Below are positions 23,758 to 31,599 of a stretch of 64,000 nucleotides of DNA, in pieces. The stretch's first letter is position 1, and every line of letters starts with the position of its first letter. Under the pieces are notes generated by a model. It had not been told where the DNA came from. It did no database searches and saw only the letters and a program-made list of their open reading frames with translations. The DNA is from Acidobacteriaceae bacterium (lineage in GTDB: Bacteria > Acidobacteriota > Terriglobia > Terriglobales > Acidobacteriaceae): positions 124,001 through 188,000 of the forward strand of contig JAOAPN010000008.1 of assembly GCA_025462885.1 (NCBI GenBank), read 5' to 3'. Both the position numbers and the translations under genes were made by a program.

Positions 23758-25710
23758 CTACTTCACCGTCTTTTTAGTCCCCCAGTATATGTAGGCTCCC
23801 CGCTTGGTGGCGGTGACGATGTCAATAACTCCGTCTCCATTGATGTCATAGGCAAGTACGTCGGAACCGGCACCCGAACTGTTATCGATGAGTTCCGGTA
23901 CAAATCGGGCACCTCCCGGGGCTTTACGATCTCGGACGGTGCGATACCAGTAGAGAACAGCCGGACCGTAGACGTCGGGATCAAAATTGTTGTCGTTGTG
24001 GGACCAAACACGCTTTCCAACGATAAAGTCCGGGACGCCGTCCCCATCGACATCGGCGATGGCCGACCCATGCAGTTCAGAGAATGCCACACCTCCCGCG
24101 TTGGTCGTATTGTGATCGTCCATTATCATGTGCTCCACGAAGGAGATGGTTCCGTCTGCTGCTCGTTTCTGTTCAAACCAGGCCAAGCCCCAACCGTGAG
24201 CTTCGAGTGATGTGATGACATCGTTCAACCCATCTCCATTGATGTCATAGACGCCTATCGTCGCGCCACCCTCCCCGATCCTTCCCCAGCGCCCAAAGGC
24301 CACGGGATGGTACTTCCATGTCGGCGCGGTATCACCTGCGGCGGGATGTTCCCACCACCCGTCTGCTCCCACAATATCGACGAGTTTGTCTCCGTTCACA
24401 TCCCCTACGCCAATTCCATGAACTGACCAAGGGCCTTTTTCGGAGATAGTATGAACCTGCCATGGGCCTGTCGGATTGGCCGGATCAGGTTTAGCGTACC
24501 GCACGAAATTTTCTGCGACATAGATGAGTTCAGGCTTTCCGTCTCCATCTACATCGCTCAGCAGGCTGTCTTCACTCTGTACTGAGGGAACGACATGGTA
24601 CTGCTTCCACCGACGCGTCTCCAGTCCAGGATTGATATAGAGAGTGGCGCCATTGCTGCCAAGATTTGTCGCCACGATGTCAGGCCAACCGTCTCCGTTG
24701 AAGTCTGCAACATGCTGAACGAAAGTTGCGTAGTTGTTGGAGGGGTTAACGGTTTGCGCGGAGTATATCTCTCGCTTGGTGGTAAAAGTCGGACCGTAGT
24801 AGATGTATGGGCCGGAGGCTATATCGATCTTTCCATCTTTATTGAAGTCGGCAGCGACCGCAGACCAGTTGTAGTAATACGGTGTGAGCCGTTGAATATG
24901 GAATCTTTTTCCCACCTCGTCTTTCGGCAACTCGACGAGAGCGAGATCTTTATAGGCAACATTTTTAAATGTCACACTGGTATTCCTGCCAACGTAGAGA
25001 GCGATAGGGCCATAGTCGTTTTCGCTGTCGTCAGTTGCGGCGCTCAGAGTGCCTTGCTGGCTGAACGAGCTGTTATTCAAATAGCTACGAATAATATCCG
25101 AGTCCAGTAAGATCTCGATCTCATTCCACGTTCCGGCACGAAATGCATTTTGAGGCCGTGCGATCGGCATCGTGATTCCAGGAGGTGGGGGGATCGGTTG
25201 CGGGCGTCGCAATACGGCACTTGGATCAGATGGGGGCGGGGCGAAGCGAATTGTTCCGCTGGCATTGCGCAGCTTGCTTCGGCGGGTGATCTCTCCGTTG
25301 TTGTTCAACACGACCTTCTCGGCCTCGACCTCTCCATTGTGAATCGATACAAATGTGCCAGTCATACCGTCGTGGGTTTTGGAAAGTCGCGTCAGTATGC
25401 CTGTATCGCAATCGCCGCCGCAACGAAACGCGCTGTAGAAACCAATGTCCTGATAAGAATGATCGAGGACTAGCCATCCAGAAGCGTTGTTTGCTTTGCC
25501 TGTGATGACGCCGCCATTCGCAGTCCACTGGGCATCACCAAGTGTGTGCCATCCGCGAATTCCAGAAGCGGCGAATTTTGTGCCGCCGATAAAGCTAGGG
25601 CCGCGAAGGCTAGAGTCGTCAGCAGCGGCGGTCTGAGCCGAAGCCACTCCACAGAAGAGACCGCTGGACACGAGACAAGTGGCATAGGCAAGAGGTAGAA
25701 GACGACTCAT
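23758..25710 (-). CDS. Secreted FG-GAP/VCBS repeat protein with DUF1080-like N-terminal domain (paralogue of 2101-4077)
   Basis: An exported 650-residue protein of the same architecture as the one at 2101: signal peptide (to about 26, VASAQT), a DUF1080-like domain (GWHTLGDAQW, GWLVLDHSYQDIGFY, CDTGILTRLS) and seven FG-GAP repeats (DFNKDGKID, DFNGDGWPD, DVDGDGKPE, DVNGDKLVD, DINGDGLND, DVDGDGVPD, DINGDGVID). Long segments match the paralogue almost residue for residue, for example AFGRWGRIG and FSELHGSA. ATG 25710 follows GAGGCTTCACT. It is divergent from the heptahaem cytochrome gene with two AGTTC-type operators between, so this copy is likely under local control, while no such site was found before the copy at 2101. 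Function unknown; binding or lyase action on a glycoside at the envelope is a guess from family. Confidence 0.83.
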   Translation of the reverse strand: MSRLLPLAYATCLVSSGLFCGVASAQTAAADDSSLRGPSFIGGTKFAASGIRGWHTLGDAQWTANGGVITGKANNASGWLVLDHSYQDIGFYSAFRCGGDCDTGILTRLSKTHDGMTGTFVSIHNGEVEAEKVVLNNNGEITRRSKLRNASGTIRFAPPPSDPSAVLRRPQPIPPPPGITMPIARPQNAFRAGTWNEIEILLDSDIIRSYLNNSSFSQQGTLSAATDDSENDYGPIALYVGRNTSVTFKNVAYKDLALVELPKDEVGKRFHIQRLTPYYYNWSAVAADFNKDGKIDIASGPYIYYGPTFTTKREIYSAQTVNPSNNYATFVQHVADFNGDGWPDIVATNLGSNGATLYINPGLETRRWKQYHVVPSVQSEDSLLSDVDGDGKPELIYVAENFVRYAKPDPANPTGPWQVHTISEKGPWSVHGIGVGDVNGDKLVDIVGADGWWEHPAAGDTAPTWKYHPVAFGRWGRIGEGGATIGVYDINGDGLNDVITSLEAHGWGLAWFEQKRAADGTISFVEHMIMDDHNTTNAGGVAFSELHGSAIADVDGDGVPDFIVGKRVWSHNDNNFDPDVYGPAVLYWYRTVRDRKAPGGARFVPELIDNSSGAGSDVLAYDINGDGVIDIVTATKRGAYIYWGTKKTVK

Positions 25711-25915
25711 AGTGAAGCCTCACAACATCGGCTATTGTTATGGTTTTGAAGCGAGATGCCGCGAAGATTTAATCAGAAATATTAGGTGAAGACGATGTCG
25801 GCCGCACGCATGCGACGCCGTAGCACAGGCAAGATATAAGGTGGCAGCGAACCTCATTGTCGTAGTTCTCACTCTCCAAAGCAGAGCCGATATTTGAACA
25901 CAAAAACTTATATTA

Positions 25916-25931
25916 AGTTCCTTACGGAACT
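25916..25931. promoter_or_regulatory. AGTTC-N6-GAACT operator copy 6, FG-GAP / heptahaem cytochrome divergent region
   Basis: AGTTC-CTTACG-GAACT; the last T starts TATATA (25931-25936), a possible -10. It lies 206 bases before the FG-GAP start and about 420 before the cytochrome start. Confidence 0.68.
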
Positions 25932-26024
25932 ATATATAGATATTCAATCTATCGATCAACTCATTGTTAAAGCAATTTGATACGCTTTTCTTTGAGGCGG
26001 TGTCAAGAATTTTTCAAAAAGTGT

Positions 26025-26040
26025 AGTTCTTTATTGAACT
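26025..26040 (+). promoter_or_regulatory. AGTTC-N6-GAACT operator copy 7, upstream of the heptahaem cytochrome gene
   Basis: AGTTC-TTTATT-GAACT; its last T starts TATAAA (26040-26045), a good -10. The intergenic stretch 25711-26337 otherwise holds only low-complexity AT-rich DNA and an open 5' extension (26047-26337) that I read as untranslated leader. Confidence 0.7.
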
Positions 26041-26337
26041 ATAAATATGAAACTTCTAGCCTGGGGATGTATTCGGTTTGACTTTGTAGAAGTTGTAAGC
26101 CAGATTCCAGGTCATCTCCTTTCCGTAAAAGCCGATCTTCACGTCAGACAGATTCAGATTCAACTGTGCATGAAGATCGCTTGCAATTGTTACTGTCGGC
26201 GATTCGGAGTTGGGACGGCGTTCCGTTCTGGTCAACTGCTATTATCATCGCGACGATCCACTGCTTCACAATCCGCTCCTGTAGAACAAAGGCAATGTAA
26301 CACCGAGCAGACTGTAGATTCGTTTTGGAAGGCTGTG

Positions 26338-28632
26338 ATGTTGCGGAAAACTGCATTAAGGGCTTTAGCAGTATCGGGTCCACTGGCACTCGCTGGTTGT
26401 TTGATATCAGCGATTGCGAGTCAGAATCCACCGCGTGCTAGTGCAGCTAATTCATACGTCGATCCAAGCGTGTGTGCTGGATGTCATCGCCAGATCTACG
26501 AAAGCTTTAAACAGACCGGTATGGGAAGGTCCTTCTATCGGCCGATGCCCTCAAACACCATTGAGGACTATAAGGACAAAAACAACTACTACTCTTCTCT
26601 CTCAGATACCCATTACGCGATGATCATTCGCGACGGCGTTTACTACCAGCGGCGCTGGCAGGTGGGCTTGAACGGAGTCGAGACCAACGTTGAAGAGATG
26701 AAGGTCGATTATGTGTTGGGGTCTGGAGATGAGGCGCGCTCGTATCTGCATCGAACATCAAGGGACACCCTGATTGAACTTCCGCTCGGTTGGTACTCCG
26801 AACGTGGCGGATACTGGGCTTTGAGTCCTGGCTTCGACTCAAAGCATCCGCAAACCAGGCGCTCGGTCTCTTACGAATGCACTTTCTGTCATACGGGGTA
26901 TCCGCAGCTTTCTGCGCAGACAATGTCGCAGACGGTCGACCCGGTCTTTACCGGAAAGCTGGCGGAAGGTATCGACTGCCAGAGATGTCATGGGCCTGGT
27001 GGTCAACACGTCCGCGTTGCCGAAAGCCCAAACCCAACATTGGCTGAGTTCAAAAAGACGATCGTGAACCCAGCCAAGCTGGAACCCAAACGACAGCTTG
27101 AGGTGTGTATGCAGTGCCACCTTGAGCCGACAAGCGGACACCTTCCGTCGATTATTCGTAAATTTGATCGCGATCCCTACTCCTATATTCCTGGTCAGCC
27201 TCTTGAAGACTTCACGCGGTATTTTGATTATCCGGAAGGGAAGGGATATGACGATCGATTCCAGATCGTAAGTGCGGCATACCGTCTTAGAAAATCGCGC
27301 TGCTTTCTTGAAAGCAACGATAAGATGACCTGCTTGAACTGCCATGACCCGCATCGTGTGCTTCCGGCCGGACAAGAAGCAGTGAAATTTTATGCCAGCG
27401 CGTGCCGCAAATGCCATGAACCAGCACTGGCTGAGAAGGTCTCAGCAGGAAAGCATACTGCATCGGTCAAGTGTGTCTCATGCCACATGGCGAAGCGTCG
27501 TACAGAGGATGTTGTGCATGTGATTATTACGGATCACCTGATACAGCGAAAGCCGCCGAACCGCAACTTGCTGGCTGAATTGACGGAGTTGCACGTTCCT
27601 GAAGACGCGGAGTATCACGGTGAGGTCATTCCGTACTATCCGGCCCAGCCCACACCGACCAGCGAGAATACTCTGTACAGGTCTGTAGCGCAGGTTTTGC
27701 TGCAGAACAATCTGGCGAAAGGTGTGGAAGAGTTGAGCCGGCAGATGGCTCAAAATCCGCCGCTTCACCCTGAGTTCTACACCACGCTGGGAGATGCATG
27801 GGCAAACACCGGGGAGATGAAGAAGTCTGCAGATGCCTACGGACAAGCCCTGCACCTCGACGGAGATTCGCTTGTTGCTCTTAGTGGCTTGGCGCGCGTT
27901 CAGTTAAAACAGGGAGACGTAGCACGAGCCCGGGAGACCCTTGATCGGGCGCTTCATAAAGCCCCACTCGATCCGAACATACTGTATCAATACGGTCTTC
28001 TTGAAGCTCAGAGCGGCAAACGCGAGGAAGCTTTAGTGCAACTACAGAAGGCACTTGAGATCAATCCAGACCTTCCGGAAGGTTATTTCAACCTTGCAAA
28101 TCTTCTCGTGCAGACAGGCAAGGCACAGGAAGCGGAACCGCTTCTCGCCAGGGCACTTATTGTCGATCCATACGATGCAGCCGCATATGATCTTTCAGGT
28201 CAGGTAAGGGCCATGAAGCAAGATACGGTGGCGGCACTTTATAACTTTCAAAAAGCAGTTCATCTTCGCCCGGGCTATCCACCGTATCTGTATGACCATG
28301 CCTTGGCGCTCGTACAAGCGGGCCAGTACGACGAAGCCAAGACTCAGGTGCAGGCTGCTATTCAGGCAGATCCGAGCTATGCCGAAGCGCGCGAGGTGTT
28401 GGGAGCTCTCTATGTAAGAGAGAAACGACCAGAATTAGCGATTAGTGAGTATCGACAGGCGATTGCAATCCGGCCCGGAATGATGAGAGTTCATCTCAAT
28501 CTTGGCCTCCTGTTGTATTCACAGGGGAATCGCACCGAAGCCATCGAGCATCTCCGAATTGCGGCAACCGATTCCAACCCGGTCGTCGCCGGCCAGGCGA
28601 GCCAAGCCCTCCAAAGGCTGGGAGTGCAGTAA
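26338..28632 (+). CDS. Heptahaem cytochrome c with C-terminal TPR domain, probable lipoprotein
   Basis: A 764-residue envelope protein. The signal ends in a good lipobox (LAGC, Cys21). The N-terminal half carries seven CxxCH haem sites: CAGCH, CTFCH, CQRCH (followed by GPGGQH), CMQCH, CLNCH, CRKCH and CVSCH, in a cytochrome c554-like arrangement. From about residue 430 to the end there are roughly eight tetratricopeptide repeats (TLGDAWANTGEMKKSADAYG, YNFQKAVHLRPGYP, YRQAIAIRPG). It could collect electrons from periplasmic dehydrogenases and dock partner proteins through the TPRs. The frame is open from 26047, but ATG 26338 has GGAAGG at 26327-26332 and begins the signal. Same architecture as 52522-54831, which has five haems. 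Confidence 0.87.
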   Translation: MLRKTALRALAVSGPLALAGCLISAIASQNPPRASAANSYVDPSVCAGCHRQIYESFKQTGMGRSFYRPMPSNTIEDYKDKNNYYSSLSDTHYAMIIRDGVYYQRRWQVGLNGVETNVEEMKVDYVLGSGDEARSYLHRTSRDTLIELPLGWYSERGGYWALSPGFDSKHPQTRRSVSYECTFCHTGYPQLSAQTMSQTVDPVFTGKLAEGIDCQRCHGPGGQHVRVAESPNPTLAEFKKTIVNPAKLEPKRQLEVCMQCHLEPTSGHLPSIIRKFDRDPYSYIPGQPLEDFTRYFDYPEGKGYDDRFQIVSAAYRLRKSRCFLESNDKMTCLNCHDPHRVLPAGQEAVKFYASACRKCHEPALAEKVSAGKHTASVKCVSCHMAKRRTEDVVHVIITDHLIQRKPPNRNLLAELTELHVPEDAEYHGEVIPYYPAQPTPTSENTLYRSVAQVLLQNNLAKGVEELSRQMAQNPPLHPEFYTTLGDAWANTGEMKKSADAYGQALHLDGDSLVALSGLARVQLKQGDVARARETLDRALHKAPLDPNILYQYGLLEAQSGKREEALVQLQKALEINPDLPEGYFNLANLLVQTGKAQEAEPLLARALIVDPYDAAAYDLSGQVRAMKQDTVAALYNFQKAVHLRPGYPPYLYDHALALVQAGQYDEAKTQVQAAIQADPSYAEAREVLGALYVREKRPELAISEYRQAIAIRPGMMRVHLNLGLLLYSQGNRTEAIEHLRIAATDSNPVVAGQASQALQRLGVQ

Positions 28633-28652
28633 GGCTGTCGATAGGAGAGAAG

Positions 28653-28668
28653 AGTTCTATGAGGAACT
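28653..28668 (+). promoter_or_regulatory. AGTTC-N6-GAACT operator copy 8, upstream of the DUF1080 gene
   Basis: AGTTC-TATGAG-GAACT, 20 bases after the cytochrome stop codon and about 150 before the DUF1080 start; TTTACA follows directly as a possible -10. This implies the DUF1080 gene has its own regulated promoter. Confidence 0.68.
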
Positions 28669-28816
28669 TTACAAAAAGATCCTGCTGAGTGATCTTGACG
28701 GGCGCTTCGCTGAAGTATATCAAGTCTTATTGATAGGTCGTGTTTTCGGACAAAGCTTTTGGTGCAACCTTCAATGTTCTAAAGTTCAAAAGGGAATTTA
28801 ATTCGAGGAGGTGATT

Positions 28817-29671
28817 GTGAACCGTCGCAATCTTCTCAAAGCAGGAATATCGATTTCAGCTAGTCCTTGGAGTCTATTTAGGAAAGCCTCGGCTCAAAGG
28901 GCGCGAACAGAAATGCCTGCGCCGGGAAGGGATGGGTGGGTGTCTTTGCTGAATGGGCGCAACCTGGACGGCTGGTACACCATGATGGAGAAATCCGGCA
29001 AGGGTGTCGCCGAGCAGAAGAAGATGGTTACTGTAGAGCAGGGGATGCTTCACATTATGGGGAACGAGGTCGATCAGGGAGTCGCGGAGCCAGGATATAT
29101 TTCGACCCTGGAGGAGTATGAAAACGTTCACATCCGTGTGGAATATAAGTGGGGCGTCAAGCGATTTTCTCCGAGGTCAATGGCTAAGCGAGATAACGGA
29201 ATACTTTATGGCCTCGTAGGACCTGACAAAGTCTGGCCTACGTGCGCAGAGTGCCAGATCGAAGAGAACGACGTCGGCGACGCTTTTCTAGTCGCTGGAA
29301 TCCGAGGCATTCAGTCCGAGCATGGCAACGGCATATTCGGGCAGGGACTTGAGCCGGGTGGTTGGTCGCAGTCCACACTTGATGCGCAGAAGAAGAGAAA
29401 TACCCCGTCTCGAGAACCTACTGGAGGGCGAATGGTCAAAGATGGCAATTTTGAGAATCTGAACGACTGGAACCTTGTCGAAGTGATATGGCAGGGAGAT
29501 CGGGCCGCGCACATCGTGAACGGTCGAACGGTAAATGTCATCACGTCGCTTCAGCAGCCCAATCCACAAAAGGCCGGCGAGTACATCCCTTTGACAAGAG
29601 GGAAGATTGCGATAGAGATTGAGTTTGCCGAAATCTGGTTCAGAAGGATCGAAGTCAAATCACTTCTATGA
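28817..29671 (+). CDS. DUF1080 family protein (3-keto-disaccharide hydrolase-like), exported
   Basis: A 284-residue protein of the family Pfam calls 3-keto-disaccharide hydrolase (DUF1080), a concanavalin-like beta-sandwich. An N-terminal twin-arginine-like signal (NRRNLLKAGISISASPW) is followed by DGWVSLLNGRNLDGWYTM, the typical family opening. Later signatures are DNGILYGLVGP, AECQIEENDVGD, NDWNLVEVIWQGD and HIVNGRTVNVI, ending IEIEFAEIWFRRIEVKSL. Members cleave glycosidic bonds of sugars previously oxidised at C3. GTG 28817 is chosen over GTG 28811 because the near-perfect AGGAGGTGA ends just before it. It is preceded by operator copy 8. Its stop overlaps the ATG of an IS3 orfA remnant, so an insertion landed at its very end. 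Confidence 0.85.
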   Translation: MNRRNLLKAGISISASPWSLFRKASAQRARTEMPAPGRDGWVSLLNGRNLDGWYTMMEKSGKGVAEQKKMVTVEQGMLHIMGNEVDQGVAEPGYISTLEEYENVHIRVEYKWGVKRFSPRSMAKRDNGILYGLVGPDKVWPTCAECQIEENDVGDAFLVAGIRGIQSEHGNGIFGQGLEPGGWSQSTLDAQKKRNTPSREPTGGRMVKDGNFENLNDWNLVEVIWQGDRAAHIVNGRTVNVITSLQQPNPQKAGEYIPLTRGKIAIEIEFAEIWFRRIEVKSLL

Positions 29672-29951
29672 TCTCTAACGTCGCAGCAACTCCTGAGCTG
29701 CCGAAGCGATTCAGTGTGGAGCAGATCGTAGGGGTGTTGAAACAGTCCGAGGTCGGGGCTCAGTAGTCGAGGTTATCCGGAAGGCTGGGATCAATAAACA
29801 GACGTTCTATCGCTGGAAGGCGAAGTACGTTGGCCTGGAAGCGGATCAGGTTCGCCAGATGAAGATGCTCGCTGAAGAGAACACCCGGCTGAAGTAGCTT
29901 GTGGCAGAGTTGATGCTGGACAAGACGATGCTGCTCTCAAAAAGATGGTGA
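29668..29951 (+). pseudogene. IS3-family transposase OrfA remnant
   Basis: Reading from ATG 29668 gives LPKRFSVEQIVGVLKQSEVG and then a stop at 29764-29766. Shifting frame restores VEVIRKAGINKQTFYRWKAK, YVGLEADQVRQMKMLAEENTRLK, another stop, then LVAELMLDKTMLLSK. This is the helix-turn-helix and leucine-zipper OrfA of an IS3-type element, killed by one frameshift and one nonsense codon. OrfB with its DDE core is absent downstream, and I could not define terminal repeats. The ATG overlaps the stop of the DUF1080 gene. Confidence 0.85.
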
Positions 29952-30265
29952 GGCCCTCACGGCCCCCTCGGGGCTGGAGCGCCTTGGCTGCGTTAGATAA
30001 ATCAGGGTTGCGTTCGCCTCGGAGTTCGGTGGATCGCGTCCATGGGATGGCTTCGTCAAAAATCTGGGTGTGCGGAGTCGAGCATGAGGCGTGTTTGATG
30101 GAAATCAAAGAGGGAAGCAGGTCGAGTATCCCCCTTGATGCCGTTCCTTCTATCCTGTTCCGGGCTGTAACGAGGATGCCGTTCGCACTTGGCCAACTAC
30201 GCCAAATGCCTCATGCGCCGCTCTGATAGCCGTACTCGCTCAGGTATACTTTCTGCTACCCAACT
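29952..30265. other. Intergenic stretch after the IS remnant; no gene seen
   Basis: Short overlapping frames on both strands resemble no family, and the expected IS3 orfB is not there. No convincing ribosome site precedes the dipeptidase ATG at 30266; its promoter cannot be located. Confidence 0.4.
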
Positions 30266-31498
30266 ATGCTCACCCGTCGCAGCTTTCTGGGTCACTCCGC
30301 CATCGCTCCTTTTGCTCTGCGTTCGATACTTTGCGCTGAGCCTGAAACATCTGCGCCGCAGGTCTCCGCTCGCGCCGTCGTTATTCACAAGCGCACCTTC
30401 ATCTTCGATGGTCACGTACATGCCCTCGACCGCGAGTACTATCACGGCGGCAGTTTTGGAACGCGATCAACGGAAGGCCAATGGGATCTCGTTCGCGCTG
30501 CAGAAGGAGGGGAAGACGCATTCTTCCTATCCATCTTCGTTCCCGAGGAATACTATCCCAGCCGCTTTGAAACTAAACAAGCATTCCGCCGCATCGATCA
30601 CGCTCTGCAACAGATTGCGCTCAACCACGACAAGGTAGAGCTCGCGATGACTGCCGACGACATTCTCCACATCCGTGCGAAGGGCAAGATGGCTGCCATC
30701 CTCGACATTGAAGGCAGCTACGATCTCGATGGTAACGTGGGCATACTCCGCGAACTCTACAAGCGCGGTGTCCGGTCCGCGCAGCTTTCCGCGCACAACT
30801 GGAATCAGAAGTATGCCGATGCGTGCTGCTCTCCACCACAATCAAACGGTCTGAGCAAACACGGTCGCAAGGTAATTCACGAAATGAATAACCTAGGGAT
30901 GGTGATCAATGTCTCTCACTCCAGCGATCAGACCATTTCGCAGGCGATCGATGCGAGCGATCATCCTGTGATCGCTACCCACGGTGGGCTTCGCAGCGCC
31001 AACGATATTCCTCGCCTCATGCCCGATGATTTGTTGAAGAAGCTTGCATCAAAAGGCGGAGTCTTCGGCTTTCAAATTGGCGGCGAGTTCGCTTCGCGAC
31101 GTGTCGCCGAATATCTCACTGCCCGGCGCAATGGCAAGTCCTTCACGGATACTGTCAGCATCCCTGATCGCGTCAAAGGCAAGACTATCGAGCAAGTAGA
31201 TTCCTTAGTCGCACCTGTATACCCCATGGCCGGCGCACGCACGCCTGACAACATCGCTGTCGCGGCTGACGAATGGGTGGACGTCGTCGATAAGGCTGTT
31301 CAACTGGTGGGCGAAGACCACGTGTCTCTCGGAAGTGACTTCGACGGTGGACCGCCGCTCCCCCGGGGGATGCGCGACGTGCGCGATCTACCTCTCATCA
31401 CCGACGCAATGTTGCGCCGTGGCTATTCAGAGGGACGTATCGATAAATTCTGGGGTGGAAATTTGCTGCGGGTATTTCGCCAGATTACGCAGAAATGA
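30266..31498 (+). CDS. Membrane dipeptidase-like protein, peptidase family M19, Tat-exported
   Basis: A 410-residue amidohydrolase-fold zinc enzyme. An N-terminal twin-arginine signal (TRRSFLGHSAIAPFAL) precedes the first metal motif FDGHVHALD (usually DGHxD; here His-x-His). Other family segments are AILDIEGSYDLDGN (bridging Glu), VINVSHSSDQT (His), VIATHGGLRSAND (His) and VSLGSDFDGG (Asp). M19 enzymes hydrolyse dipeptides, some with D-residues, or related amides. No ribosome site is obvious before ATG 30266, but the signal peptide fixes the start. It is followed after 101 bases by another Tat-signal gene on the same strand. No obvious tie to the sugar regulon; no AGTTC-type operator is near. 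Confidence 0.87.
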   Translation: MLTRRSFLGHSAIAPFALRSILCAEPETSAPQVSARAVVIHKRTFIFDGHVHALDREYYHGGSFGTRSTEGQWDLVRAAEGGEDAFFLSIFVPEEYYPSRFETKQAFRRIDHALQQIALNHDKVELAMTADDILHIRAKGKMAAILDIEGSYDLDGNVGILRELYKRGVRSAQLSAHNWNQKYADACCSPPQSNGLSKHGRKVIHEMNNLGMVINVSHSSDQTISQAIDASDHPVIATHGGLRSANDIPRLMPDDLLKKLASKGGVFGFQIGGEFASRRVAEYLTARRNGKSFTDTVSIPDRVKGKTIEQVDSLVAPVYPMAGARTPDNIAVAADEWVDVVDKAVQLVGEDHVSLGSDFDGGPPLPRGMRDVRDLPLITDAMLRRGYSEGRIDKFWGGNLLRVFRQITQK

Positions 31499-31599
31499 AA
31501 TCTACCGCTTCCGCTTATTTCGATGGTCACATCGACTGTATATCTTTAGCTGAACCTCATGCCCCACACTGAAATAACCAACTACATGGAAAAACCATC

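Noticed and set aside
8117..28668. The AGTTC-N6-GAACT motif as an SOS (LexA) box
   Set aside because: LexA boxes of the GAAC-N4-GTTC type have the half-sites in the opposite order, and none of the linked genes is a DNA repair gene.
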